32,625 nucleotides of DNA from a bacterium (lineage in GTDB: Bacteria > Krumholzibacteriota > Krumholzibacteriia > LZORAL124-64-63). This document shows positions 21,701 through 32,625 of this stretch, one piece after another (position 1 is the first letter of the stretch; each line of letters opens with the position of its first letter). The DNA lies in the NCBI GenBank assembly GCA_018829565.1, contig JAHJTW010000137.1, positions 1-32,625 on the forward strand. The letters run 5' to 3'. The position numbers and the translations under genes are program-made. The notes under the pieces were generated by a model. The model saw only the letters and a program-made list of their open reading frames with translations, made no database searches and was not told the origin of the DNA.

Positions 21701-22076
21701 TGGGGCCTCCTTCCAGCCTCGCGATCGTCTGGCTCAAGGCTGAGGTTTTCCTTCGTGAGGCCTCCTCAGCCTTCGTCCAGAACCGCGGCTCGGTTGCAGA
21801 TACGCCGCACCCTGATCCACCCGTCAAATGCTCAAGTTGGGCTAGGATCTGCGTTCGGGACTATATGATACTGTCCTTCTGGATACCATACGTAACTCAT
21901 GCGCTAAATCCGAGAGGGTTGTTAAACCGAGATTCCGAGAGTTTTTCTACCGCCGACCGGGGTCCGGTCGTGAACCCCTACTGTTCCCACCGACCCCCAA
22001 ACTCTCGCTCCCGAAACAGAGAATCCGTCAGCTCTCGCGAAAACCGCCCAACACGTTGCCACAACTGCGCATATAC
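21701..22076. other. Qat upstream region
   Basis: No gene is seen. Apart from the leader hairpin (21736-21773), it holds a perfect interrupted palindrome GACCGG-GGT-CCGGTC (21955-21969) and several CTCTCG/CGAGAG motifs (about 21911, 21936, 22002 and 22033), two of which form CGAGAGTTT...AAACTCTCG. An AT-richer patch near 21860-21890 (TATCATATAG on the minus strand) is the best place for a qatA promoter, but no -35/-10 pair with good spacing convinced me. Confidence 0.45.
21736..21773 (-). promoter_or_regulatory. Leader hairpin upstream of qatA
   Basis: AAGGCTGAGG (21736-21745) and CCTCAGCCTT (21764-21773) are perfect 10-bp complements around an 18-base loop, 35 bases before the qatA start codon. 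It could be a regulator binding site or an RNA structure near the ribosome binding site. Confidence 0.5.
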
Positions 22077-22104
22077 AAAAAACCCGGAAGCTCTCGCCCC
22101 CGGG
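22077..22104 (-). terminator. Rho-independent terminator of the tRNA-Asn unit
   Basis: On the minus strand CCCGG (22104-22100), a 12-base loop, CCGGG (22087-22083), then six T (22082-22077). It sits 46 bases beyond the tRNA 3' end in the same direction and separates the tRNA unit from qatA. Confidence 0.7.
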
Positions 22105-22150
22105 CCGCGTCGTTAACCGATATGCCTCTGGAATTCCGCTGAAAAAGGAT

Positions 22151-22225
22151 TGGCTCCTCGGGTAGGACTCGAACCTACAACCCTGCGGTTAACAGCCGCA
22201 TGCTCTACCATTGAGCTACCGAGGA
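22151..22225 (-). tRNA. tRNA-Asn (anticodon GTT)
   Basis: A 75-base gene with every arm: acceptor TCCTCGG pairing with CCGAGGA, D-arm GTAGCTCAATGGTAGAGC, anticodon stem TGCGG/CCGCA with loop CTGTTAA (GTT at its centre), T-arm GTAGG-TTCGAGT-CCTAC, discriminator G and an encoded CCA. It has a strong promoter upstream and a terminator downstream. tRNA genes are frequent integration targets, and the defence block lies directly downstream. Confidence 0.97.
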
Positions 22226-22302
22226 ACCATATTCGCGATTTGGGGGCTCCAACGCCCGGGGGCATACATCGGCACGCTCCCGCCGGACTTGAGCGGACGC
22301 AG

Positions 22303-22331
22303 AATATAGGACCTCGCCCCGACCCCGTCAA
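22303..22331 (-). promoter_or_regulatory. Promoter of tRNA-Asn
   Basis: On the minus strand TTGACG (22331-22326), exactly 17 bases, then TATATT (22308-22303): a near-consensus sigma-70 promoter. It is placed right behind the stop codon of the upstream minus-strand gene and about 78 bases before the tRNA 5' end. Confidence 0.75.
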
Positions 22332-22335
22332 GAAT

Positions 22336-24600
22336 TCAGCCGGACGCCTCCAGCGCCAGGATCCACCGGGGACCACGGTCCTTCGCCCCCGGCCCCACGG
22401 GCCATCCGGCCCACAGCCGCAGGTGCTGACGGTCCCCGAAAACGGGGATCCCCAGCCTCCGGCCCAGGCCCGCCCCCACCGACCCGCGCACCCCCACGGA
22501 CCCCCGGGAATCCCCCGCGAATCCCCCATCGCCGGCCTTCCCTGTCCACCCTCCCCCCAGGAAGACCAGCGGCTGCACCGCCCCCGGCAGCATCCCGTTC
22601 AACCCCGCCTCCGCCGTCAGCCACGCCCCCCGGTCGCCCCGCAGCGATCCGGCCGGCCACCCCCACAGCCCGGACGAATCCCCCAGCCACACCTGGTCCT
22701 GCGCCGGGGCCGGCCGCGACCAGCGTCGCCAGCCTCCGGTCACGGTCCACCGGTTGCCCGCCCCGTCCCAGCCGGTCCAGCGGCCATCCAGGGCCAGGAT
22801 CGTCCTCGCCCCGCCGCCAGCAGGCGCCGCCCGCAGAATCCAAGCCTCCACGCCCCAGGCGCCCCGCTCGAGGCCGACTCCCATCCGGGCCCGCCAACCC
22901 TCGGCCCGCTCGGCCCCCACGGCCTCCCCGGGCGGCACGGTCCGCCCCGCCAGGTTCCACCGGGTGGCCGTCTCCAGGGGCCGCTGGTCGAAGAGCCCGG
23001 CGCCCGCCCGCAGCCTCCAGGCCGCCCCGGCATTCCACTGCGCCTCGACCCCCAGCCTCCGCTCGGTGAAGTACCGGTTGGGGTCGGCCCCGTACAGGAA
23101 GGCGGCCGCATCCCGCAACGGTCGCCGCCCATCACCGGCGAAGGCCCGGACCTCGTCGCCCGCCTCGCACCGCCAGCGCCAGCGGCCCCGCTCCGCCTCG
23201 AGGGCGACCGCCGCTTCGCCTTGTCCCGCCGCCGCCCCCCAGGCCAGCCGCCCACCCACCGAAACCGACTCGGCCACCAGTGCCGGCCCGGCCCCTGCCC
23301 TCCGCAGCCCGAACACCACACCGGGAACCGGCCCCTGGGCCCGGTTGAACCGCGGCCAGGCCGGCCCCACCGACCAGACCCACGGCCGGCCCTGAAACCC
23401 CAGCGCCGCCAGCGCGCTGTCCGCCGCCGCACGCGCCGCCGCTCCCGCCTCCGCACACACCTCAGCACTCGCCCCGCCGGGCGCCGCGACCTCGACCGGC
23501 CCCGGATCCCTCAGCAACCCCGGCACCCGCTCCCGCCACGGCGCATCCACTCGGTCCCAGAACGCCGCCAGCGAGTCGGCCGCGGCCGCCTCGTCCAGCC
23601 AGAACTCGCGGGGATCCCGGGCGTCGTCGCGTCCCGGCGAACCCCCGGCGAGGGAGTCCGGGACCGTCACCTCCGTCGTCACCACCCGCATCCCCACGCT
23701 GCGAGGCGCCGCCACCAGCGGCACCTCCCGCAACTCCAGCTCCAGCCACACGTCCACCGGCAGGAACCGGCCGTCCCGCGGCTCGACCACCATCCGGTAG
23801 ACCGGGACACCTGACAGCATCACCGTGGGCAGGGGCCGCCCCTCGGGGTACCAGGCCGCGATCCGCCGCACCGTCCAGCCGGCGAAGTCCACCCACGCCT
23901 CGCCGTCGGGCAAGGCGTCGGACCGGTTGCGGGGAGTGAAGGCGATGCGATACAGCAGGGTGTTGCCGACGAGGACGCGCTCGTGCACCTCGTAGCGGTA
24001 GCGTCCGGCGGCACCGTCGGCGAAGGGCAGCTGATCCAGCAGGGGAGCGGCCGCCTCGCGCCAGGCGGCTGCGCCCCCGTCCCGGCGCGTCTCCGCGACC
24101 GGGATGCCGTCCTCGAACCTCTGTTCCACCGACCGGATCGTCACCGAGCCCACGGCCCCGTCCGGACCCTTCCGGTGGCGGCGCACCGTCACCGTCCGCA
24201 CGGCCGTTCCGGTGGTGTCGTCGGGCCCGTACCGTTCCACGTTCCAGGCCGTCGTCGTGTAGGACATTCCGGCGGCCGCCTGATCGGCCCGCCTCATCCT
24301 GGCCCCCACCTCGGCGATGACCTCGGCCAGGTCCTCGCGCGGTGCTGTGATCACGAGGGTGTCGGACGCGGCGAGCGCATCCTCGGCCCCGGGCCCCGCG
24401 GCCCCCGCGGCCCCCGCCGTCACGGCCGCCGTCAGGGCCGCCGCCACGATGATCAGCATGAAACCGCGGGCGAAGGACCCGACCGCCGCAGCCGCCGCCT
24501 CCTCCGCCCGCTTCCTGGCCCCCGTGCCGCGCCGGTGGGTACGGGCCGTTGCGCCCCTGATCGCTCGCCGGGTGCTGGTCTCGTGGTGGGGTTCGGGCAT
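22336..24600 (-). CDS. Predicted outer-membrane beta-barrel protein of unknown family
   Basis: 754 residues from ATG 24600, supported by GAGGA about 9 bases upstream. A basic 45-residue N-terminus precedes a hydrophobic segment (about 46-68, MLIIVAAALTAAVTAG), which would be a long signal peptide or an anchor; ATG at 24459 is an alternative start but lacks a ribosome site. The middle (about 80-310) has alternating strands such as RYRYEVHERVLVGNTLLYRI and VYRMVVEPRDGRFLPVDVWL. This recalls outer-membrane lipoprotein-sorting or carboxypeptidase-regulatory-like modules, without a sure match. The last 330 residues consist of amphipathic strands with Trp/Arg/Gly (WRWRCEAGDEVRAF, LGVEAQWNAGAAWRLRAG), ending LRLWAGWPVGPG... 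LALEASG, as in surface-antigen barrels. Function is unknown. It is divergent from the hybrid kinase across 244 bases in which I found no convincing promoter. Confidence 0.6.
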   Translation of the reverse strand: MPEPHHETSTRRAIRGATARTHRRGTGARKRAEEAAAAAVGSFARGFMLIIVAAALTAAVTAGAAGAAGPGAEDALAASDTLVITAPREDLAEVIAEVGARMRRADQAAAGMSYTTTAWNVERYGPDDTTGTAVRTVTVRRHRKGPDGAVGSVTIRSVEQRFEDGIPVAETRRDGGAAAWREAAAPLLDQLPFADGAAGRYRYEVHERVLVGNTLLYRIAFTPRNRSDALPDGEAWVDFAGWTVRRIAAWYPEGRPLPTVMLSGVPVYRMVVEPRDGRFLPVDVWLELELREVPLVAAPRSVGMRVVTTEVTVPDSLAGGSPGRDDARDPREFWLDEAAAADSLAAFWDRVDAPWRERVPGLLRDPGPVEVAAPGGASAEVCAEAGAAARAAADSALAALGFQGRPWVWSVGPAWPRFNRAQGPVPGVVFGLRRAGAGPALVAESVSVGGRLAWGAAAGQGEAAVALEAERGRWRWRCEAGDEVRAFAGDGRRPLRDAAAFLYGADPNRYFTERRLGVEAQWNAGAAWRLRAGAGLFDQRPLETATRWNLAGRTVPPGEAVGAERAEGWRARMGVGLERGAWGVEAWILRAAPAGGGARTILALDGRWTGWDGAGNRWTVTGGWRRWSRPAPAQDQVWLGDSSGLWGWPAGSLRGDRGAWLTAEAGLNGMLPGAVQPLVFLGGGWTGKAGDGGFAGDSRGSVGVRGSVGAGLGRRLGIPVFGDRQHLRLWAGWPVGPGAKDRGPRWILALEASG

Positions 24601-24844
24601 CGCCTGTCCTCGCCTCGCCGGCCGGAGCCTGGGTTTCCGGCGGGGCTCACCCACCATCGGGCGGAGCCGCCGCCGCCCCCCGAAACGCAAGGCCCGGACC
24701 CACCCCCGGAAAACCCTCCCAAATCCCAACCACCGTTCAAGTTCACCCCTCGCAGGCCGATGAAATATCGAACCGAAACCCGGGGACGTGTCGTCCCCCT
24801 GGATCGGCGCCGGATCACCCTGACCCCACAAGGCGACGTCTGAC

Positions 24845-28228
<3,384 letters not shown>

Positions 28229-28237
28229 TCGGCAGGA

Positions 28238-29005
28238 TCAGCGGGGGATCTCTCCGGAGGCCCAGTACCGCCTCAACTCCTCGCTGGTGAGCGTGTTGAG
28301 GATGCTGGCGCAGACCAGGCCCGCCTCGCGGGCGCGCTCGGCGCCGTGGCGGAAGTCCACCAGGCGGGCCGCCCGGTGGGCGTTGGGGCTGATGGACATG
28401 AACACGCCCAGTTCCTGCGCCCGGCGACAGTGGGTCCAGTCCAGCTCGCTGCAGGTGGGATTGGTGGTGACCTCGACCGCCGTCCTGCCCGCGGCCGCCG
28501 CCTCCAGCACCTTTTCCATGTCCAGGATCCCGTTCTGCTGCCGCAGCATCAGGTCGCCCAGCGGTTGGGCCAGGATGGACACGCTCGGATGGGAAGCCGC
28601 CCGCATGACCTGCTCGGTGAAGGTCCCGGGGTCGTACCCGCCGTTCTCGGGGAAGGACACGATCACGTAGTCGAACTGGGCCAGGGTCTCCGACTCGAGA
28701 GGCAACGAGCCGTCGGGTTCCGCATCCAGCTCGATGCCCTGCAGGACGTCGAATCCCGGATTCTCCCGCCTCAGCCGCTCGATCTCCGCCAGCTGGATCT
28801 TCAGGGCGCCGAGATCCAGTCCTTCCTGGTGGGCCTCGCTGCGGTAGTGGTCGCTGATGCCCAGATATTCCAGCCCGATCTCGCGCGCCGTCTCGACCAT
28901 CGAGCCCAGGGAATGGGCCCCGTCGGTCCAGCGGCTGTGGCTGTGCAGGATGCCCTTGATGTCACAGGGTCGCACGAGATCTTGGGGACTGCTCACTTCT
29001 CTCAC
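28238..29005 (-). CDS. PHP-domain metal-dependent phosphoesterase-like protein
   Basis: 255 residues from GTG 29005 (weak start; GTG at 28996 is possible). The PHP metal-binding motifs are clear: HSHSRWTDG (H21, H23, D28), ISDHYRS (D52, H53), LQGIELD, and ISPNAHRA near the end. The layout is like the stand-alone PHP proteins related to the C-terminal domain of DNA polymerase X or to histidinol phosphatase, which bind three divalent metals and hydrolyse phosphomonoesters or phosphodiesters. Without other pathway genes nearby the substrate is not inferable. It ends 9 bases from the convergent kinase stop codon, with no visible terminator between the two. Confidence 0.88.
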   Translation of the reverse strand: MREVSSPQDLVRPCDIKGILHSHSRWTDGAHSLGSMVETAREIGLEYLGISDHYRSEAHQEGLDLGALKIQLAEIERLRRENPGFDVLQGIELDAEPDGSLPLESETLAQFDYVIVSFPENGGYDPGTFTEQVMRAASHPSVSILAQPLGDLMLRQQNGILDMEKVLEAAAAGRTAVEVTTNPTCSELDWTHCRRAQELGVFMSISPNAHRAARLVDFRHGAERAREAGLVCASILNTLTSEELRRYWASGEIPR

Positions 29006-29087
29006 CGGGGGTCAGGGGTTTCGCCGCAGGAAAAACTGAGGCCTCATCCGCGATGCAGGTTCAGATTAGTTACACACCAGGAAAGCC

Positions 29088-29121
29088 GCAACCTCCCCCC
29101 GCAGGGGCGGAAGGAGGCTGC
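29088..29121 (-). terminator. Hairpin after the zinc-ribbon gene
   Basis: On the minus strand GCAGCCTCC (29121-29113) pairs with GGAGGTTGC (29096-29088), nine pairs including one G-T, followed by GGCTTTCC. It lies 23 bases after the stop codon at 29144. The T-tract is weak. The rest of 29006-29143 holds nothing recognisable. Confidence 0.45.
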
Positions 29122-29143
29122 GTTGAGACGTTGCTGCGAAGTC

Positions 29144-29671
29144 CTAGAACGCGCCCCACTTCTGCTTGCCGGGGATGTAGTAGCTCGGCAGCAGGAAGCG
29201 GAACATCCGCGCCAGTCCCCGCGCGCGCTCGAGCTTGGACTCGCTCTGCTGCAGGGCGGCGTTGATGGTGTCGTCGAACAGGTCGGCGAACAGGGACTCG
29301 GCGGCCTGGCGGCGTTCCTCCTCGGTCTCGTACTGGGACCGGATCTGGTTCAGCTCGCCGTAATCCAGGAAGAAGCCGGCGCAGTTGGGGCACTCGTCCA
29401 CGGTGACCTCGCGCCTGACGCTGGCGAAGTGCTGCATCATGGGCATGCCCGGACAGCGGGGGCAGGTGCGCTTCTCGTTGTCCTTGACCTCGACTGCGGG
29501 GTCCCGGTCGACGTGCATCAGGTCCTCGCCCATGGCCTCGTGGGGCTCGTCCACCTTCTTGAGTTCCCTGTTGTCGAACCAGATGCCGCCGCAGCCGCCC
29601 TTGCAGACGTCCACGGTGATGTCCTGGACCTTCACTTCGGTCATGGCGTTGCCGCAGGCTGGACACTTCAC
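29144..29671 (-). CDS. Double TFIIB-type zinc-ribbon protein
   Basis: 175 residues from GTG 29671, with GGGAGG about 8 bases upstream. Two zinc ribbons are visible: C3-x2-C6 ... C23-x3-C27 followed by GGIWFDNREL, and C70-x2-C73 ... C94-x2-C97 followed by AGFFLDYGEL. This is the zf-TFIIB family, in which the aromatic-D-xx-EL motif after the ribbon is diagnostic. The C-terminal third is helical and charged (LQQSESKLERARGLARMF) and ends YYIPGKQKWGAF. The family's role is not established; nucleic-acid or protein binding is usually assumed. It is divergent from the M29 peptidase gene across a repeat-bearing region. Confidence 0.88.
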   Translation of the reverse strand: MKCPACGNAMTEVKVQDITVDVCKGGCGGIWFDNRELKKVDEPHEAMGEDLMHVDRDPAVEVKDNEKRTCPRCPGMPMMQHFASVRREVTVDECPNCAGFFLDYGELNQIRSQYETEEERRQAAESLFADLFDDTINAALQQSESKLERARGLARMFRFLLPSYYIPGKQKWGAF

Positions 29672-29784
29672 TGCTCTATCCTCCCGTGTGGGCCAAACCC
29701 CATCCCCGCCCGGAGCGGGGGGATCTCCTTCGCCCTACGGTTATCGGCCGCCGGGGGCTGAGCGTTAGCGATTTCCTCGGGGGA

Positions 29785-29881
29785 ATGGTTGACACGGCAA
29801 CCATCCCGGGGGCATAACTGGGATGGTTGACCCGGCAACCATCCCCGCCGGAATAACAGGAATGGTTGACCCGGCAACCAT
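29785..29881. repeat. Three tandem hairpin repeats, period 38-39 bases
   Basis: ATGGTTG and CAACCAT flank a six-base loop three times: 29785-29804 (loop ACACGG), 29820-29845 (loop ACCCGG, stem extended to a perfect 10 bp GGGATGGTTG/CAACCATCCC) and 29862-29881 (loop ACCCGG). Copies 2 and 3 are followed by CCCGCC. The array lies between divergent genes, 50-150 bases upstream of the M29 gene. Confidence 0.85.
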
Positions 29882-29931
29882 CCCCGCCAGACATCGTATC
29901 AATATGACGGCCCCAACCCCCCGGAGACCCC

Positions 29932-30927
29932 ATGGACAAACCCGCCGGCATGAACCAGACAGCCCTCAGCGCCATGACCAACGTCCTGGACCTCGCTCCC
30001 TCCGACCGGGTGCTCGTCGTCACCGACCCGGTGACCAGGACCTGCGGCGAGGCCTTCGCCGCCGCGGCCAAGGCGCGCGGCTGCTCCGTGCGCACCTACC
30101 TGCTCCCGTCTGAGGGCCGGCCGCTGAAGGCGGTGCCCCCCGACCTGCTCGCACTGCTGGACGAGATCGACGTCGTGGTCAACGCCATCGAGGGCGACCC
30201 CGCCGAGGTCCCCTTCCGCCTCGAGTGGATCAAGGCGATCGAAGGGGCCGGGCGCATCCGGATGGGACACAGCCCCGGCATCGACGAGGAGATGATGCTC
30301 CACGGGCCCCTGGCCGTCGATTACGACCGGATGTCCCGCCGCGCGGCCGCCCTCCTGGACGCCCTGGAGGAGGCCCGAACCCTGCTCATCACCGGCCCGG
30401 GGGGCACCGACCTGGTGATGGACGTCGCCGGCCGGCGGTTCATCTCCGACCTGAAGGCCACCGTCACCGAGGGGGCCAACCTGCCCTGCGGCGAGATCTA
30501 CTGCTGCCCCGTGGAGACCGGGACCGACGGCGTGCTGGTCGTCGACGGCTGCTTTCCCGGCAAGGGCGTCGTGCCCGCGCCCGTGACCATCCGCATCGCC
30601 GACGGACGGGCCGGCGACATCCTCTGCGACGACGCGGACACCCTCGCGATCGTCAAGGCCCTGATGGACACCGACGAGGGCGCGCGCACCATCTGCGAGC
30701 TGGGCATCGGCGTGAATTCCGGCGCCCGCATGACCGGCAACATCCTGGAGGCCGAGAAGACCGCGGGGACCGCCCACATCGCCTTTGGCAGCAACGAGGG
30801 CATGCCCGGCGGCCGCAACGTCTCGTCCATGCACGTGGACTACCTGTTCACCCGTCCCGGCATCACCGCCGTCGGGCCGGACGGCCGCCAGACCGTCATC
30901 CTGGAGGACGGACGTCCTCCGGCGTGA
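29932..30927 (+). CDS. M29-type metallo-aminopeptidase (aminopeptidase T/leucyl aminopeptidase)
   Basis: 331 residues from ATG 29932, with CGGAG 6 bases upstream. The family's metal-ligand motifs are present: NLPCGEIYCCPVE with E188, ICELGIGVN with E256, AHIAFGSN, and SSMHVDYLF with H301 and D303. M29 enzymes are two-metal, usually dimeric cytoplasmic aminopeptidases releasing N-terminal residues from peptides. Family members are about 370-415 residues, so this one is on the short side, but the C-terminal catalytic half is complete. Upstream lie the three tandem hairpins, the likeliest regulatory feature. The gene stops 4 bases before the convergent receptor gene. Confidence 0.85.
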   Translation: MDKPAGMNQTALSAMTNVLDLAPSDRVLVVTDPVTRTCGEAFAAAAKARGCSVRTYLLPSEGRPLKAVPPDLLALLDEIDVVVNAIEGDPAEVPFRLEWIKAIEGAGRIRMGHSPGIDEEMMLHGPLAVDYDRMSRRAAALLDALEEARTLLITGPGGTDLVMDVAGRRFISDLKATVTEGANLPCGEIYCCPVETGTDGVLVVDGCFPGKGVVPAPVTIRIADGRAGDILCDDADTLAIVKALMDTDEGARTICELGIGVNSGARMTGNILEAEKTAGTAHIAFGSNEGMPGGRNVSSMHVDYLFTRPGITAVGPDGRQTVILEDGRPPA

Positions 30928-30931
30928 GGGA

Positions 30932-32625
30932 TCAGAAGTCCATGCGGGCCCACAGCTGCACGCTGCGCCCGGGCGCAGGCACCTCCTGCCCCGGCAGCAG
31001 GCCGCCCACCGGCAGCACGGCCTCGCGGGTCAGGTGGTCGTTGTAGAGGCGGTCGAACAGGTTGTCCACCAGCAGGCCGAGCCTGAGACCCGGCAGCGGC
31101 CTTCCCGACGCCCCCACGTGCCACACCGCGTAGCCGCCGGTGCGGTCTTCCCCGAACAGAGGGTCGATGCGATCCTGATCGGCGGCGAAGTCCACCCCCG
31201 CCCTCAACCAGCCGTCGCGCGCCGGGCAGGCCTGGAAGCGGATCTCGGCCGTTCCGGACAGCGGCGGGATCTCGGGCAGGTCGCGGCCCCCGCCGGTGTT
31301 CTCGCCGCGCACGTGAGCCACCGTCACCGGTACCAGCAGGCGCGGGCAGGGCCGCAGCTCCAGCCCCAGTTCCCCGCCGTACAGCCGGGCCTCGGTGTTC
31401 ACGAACCCCTTGACGGCGTCGGGCGTGCCGTCCTCGTTGACGTCCCTGCGATCGATCACCTGGGGCAGGATGAAGTCGTCGAACGACGCGAAGAACGCGC
31501 TCGCGGCCACCGTCACCCGGTCGCCCTGCCAGGACAGGCCGGCCTCGGCCTCCTGCTTCTTCTCGGCGTCCAGGGTGGGATTGCCCAGCTGATAGCCGCC
31601 CGGCGCGGGCGCGAAGGCATAGTAGCGCTCGGTGACCCCGGCGGCCCGGGAACTGTACCCCCCTCGCAGGTATCCCGCCGTGCGGTCGCCGAAGTCATGG
31701 GACAGGATCGCCGATCCGGCCCCGATGAGCTCGGTCCGATCGTGGTCGAGGGCGTCGGGGCCGAAGGACGCCTCCCACTGCTGGACCACCGTCAGCCCGC
31801 CCAGGCTGGCCGCGTCGGCCGCCCGGGCCTTGCTGTCCACGTGGTCGAGGCGGCCCTGCAGGCTCAGTCGCGTGGCCGCGCCCGCGGGGACGACCACCTT
31901 CACCGATCCGCCCAGGTTGGTCTGGATCGCATCGGGCCACAGGGTGTCCTTCATGGTCATCATGCGCGTGCGGACGGCGTCGCGGGTCAGGCCGGTCCAG
32001 TCCACCCCCACGGTGGTGCGGGCCCTGCCCGGGCCCTCCACCTCGGCCTGCACATGCCCGCCCCACGACCTGGTCTTCGCGTCCGTGACCGACGGCATGG
32101 TCGCGGCCGTGGGCTTCATGCTGTTGTCCATCAGGTGGTCGACCGCGCTGTAGCCGCCGGTGATCTCGATGCGGCTGATGCGCTCTCCCGGCCGCAGCAC
32201 CCGGTAGCCCACGTTGCCCACCAGGAAGTCGGTGTCGATGTTGTCCATGGGCAGCGCGGGATAGTCGATGTCTTCCTCGTGGACGAAGCTGCCGGACGCC
32301 CACAGGCGCCGGTTCTCGTCCAGCCGCAGGCCGCCCGCCAGGTTGGCGCTGGTGGAGGTCAGGCCCGCGGGAACCAGCGTCCCGCCCGGCGCCTCGTAGT
32401 CGTCCTCCTGCCGGCGCCCGACCGACGCCTTCAGGTCGAAGCGTTCGGTTCCGCCCTGGATCCCCCCCTGCAGGAAGTATCCCTCGCGGGCCGACTCGTA
32501 GCCTGCGGCCGCGAAGGGCGAGAAGCCGGGCAGCGCGCCCGCCGGCCGCTCGTAGTCCGGATCGGCCGCGATCACGCCTCCGGTCGCCCCGGGGCCGAAC
32601 CCCACGGCGCCGCCGCCGCGCGCCA
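30932..32625 (-). CDS. TonB-dependent outer-membrane receptor, C-terminal part (runs off right edge)
   Basis: The frame enters from the right edge and ends at TGA 30932. The first visible residues (VGFGPGATGGVI) are the end of the plug domain. They are followed by about 550 residues of 22-stranded-barrel-type sequence such as NPTLDAEKKQEAEAGLSW, GFVNTEARLYGGELGLELRP, LRLGLLVDNLFDRLYNDHLT and a C-terminal phenylalanine (LWARMDF), all typical of TonB-dependent receptors. The GLLVDNLFDRLYNDHL pattern near the end is close to the vitamin B12, metal and siderophore receptor group. It imports a bound ligand using TonB energy; the ligand is not inferable. The signal peptide, TonB box and most of the plug lie outside the window. 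Confidence 0.93.
   Translation of the reverse strand, partial: ARGGGAVGFGPGATGGVIAADPDYERPAGALPGFSPFAAAGYESAREGYFLQGGIQGGTERFDLKASVGRRQEDDYEAPGGTLVPAGLTSTSANLAGGLRLDENRRLWASGSFVHEEDIDYPALPMDNIDTDFLVGNVGYRVLRPGERISRIEITGGYSAVDHLMDNSMKPTAATMPSVTDAKTRSWGGHVQAEVEGPGRARTTVGVDWTGLTRDAVRTRMMTMKDTLWPDAIQTNLGGSVKVVVPAGAATRLSLQGRLDHVDSKARAADAASLGGLTVVQQWEASFGPDALDHDRTELIGAGSAILSHDFGDRTAGYLRGGYSSRAAGVTERYYAFAPAPGGYQLGNPTLDAEKKQEAEAGLSWQGDRVTVAASAFFASFDDFILPQVIDRRDVNEDGTPDAVKGFVNTEARLYGGELGLELRPCPRLLVPVTVAHVRGENTGGGRDLPEIPPLSGTAEIRFQACPARDGWLRAGVDFAADQDRIDPLFGEDRTGGYAVWHVGASGRPLPGLRLGLLVDNLFDRLYNDHLTREAVLPVGGLLPGQEVPAPGRSVQLWARMDF

Noticed and set aside
22150-23814. A 554-codon plus-strand frame opposite the outer-membrane gene, beginning in the tRNA
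   Set aside because: It starts inside tRNA-Asn antisense (the familiar false peptide VGLEPTTLRL), then becomes Pro/Arg-rich; it is an artefact.
29785-29881. CRISPR array or integron attC sites at the tandem hairpins
   Set aside because: There are only three units with 12-17 bases of largely similar text between stems, no distinct spacers, no cas genes and no integrase; attC core triplets are not correctly placed.

Overview
The window is about 32.6 kb of high-G+C bacterial DNA. The sigma-54 activator, TonB-dependent receptor, outer-membrane-type proteins and two-component hybrid kinase point to a Gram-negative host. A secreted M6-type metalloprotease ends in a FlgD-like/type IX-style C-terminal domain, which suggests a deep-branching FCB-related lineage (for example Eisenbacteria or Krumholzibacteriota type genomes). 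That placement is inference from gene style, not a database match.

Left flank (1-8512), host-like genes: a Ser/Thr kinase cut by the window edge; a small membrane protein overlapping a GAF-PAS-AAA+ sigma-54 activator; an OsmC-family protein with a clear terminator; a small KSPK-type basic protein; and a 1052-residue secreted metalloprotease with its own promoter and terminator.

Middle (8549-16829), accessory and decaying DNA: a beta-helix protein split by one in-frame TAG; a flavodoxin-like fragment, a VOC protein and a MarR regulator; a divergent cyclase-family hydrolase and EamA transporter; a short NTF2-like remnant; an AbiE toxin-antitoxin pair whose toxin is cut off exactly where a dispersed 55-bp repeat begins; and a serine recombinase that loses its C-terminus beside the AbiE promoter, followed by its usual DUF2924 partner and a small protein. 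MarR and the hydrolase share a perfect 19-bp palindrome that overlaps both predicted promoters. The MarR transcript looks leaderless.

Defence block (17009-21700, minus strand): a complete qatABCD anti-phage operon (KAP-type ATPase, QatB, QueC-like QatC, TatD-like QatD) with overlapping stop and start codons at every junction. The block ends near a tRNA-Asn gene (22151-22225) that has a strong promoter and its own terminator. I could not find a second copy of the tRNA 3' end that would prove integration there.

Right flank (22336-32625), host-like again: a large predicted outer-membrane protein divergent from a hybrid histidine kinase with one degenerate and one intact receiver; a PHP-domain protein; a double zinc-ribbon protein; three tandem hairpins in a divergent promoter region; an M29 aminopeptidase; and a TonB-dependent receptor running off the right edge.

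Most notable: (1) a 55-bp dispersed repeat with a hairpin and a sharp edge, present three times on one strand, one copy inside a defence toxin gene; (2) the intact Qat operon next to a broken AbiE system and a broken recombinase; (3) the MarR and AbiEi operator/promoter architectures; (4) the tandem hairpin array upstream of the M29 gene.
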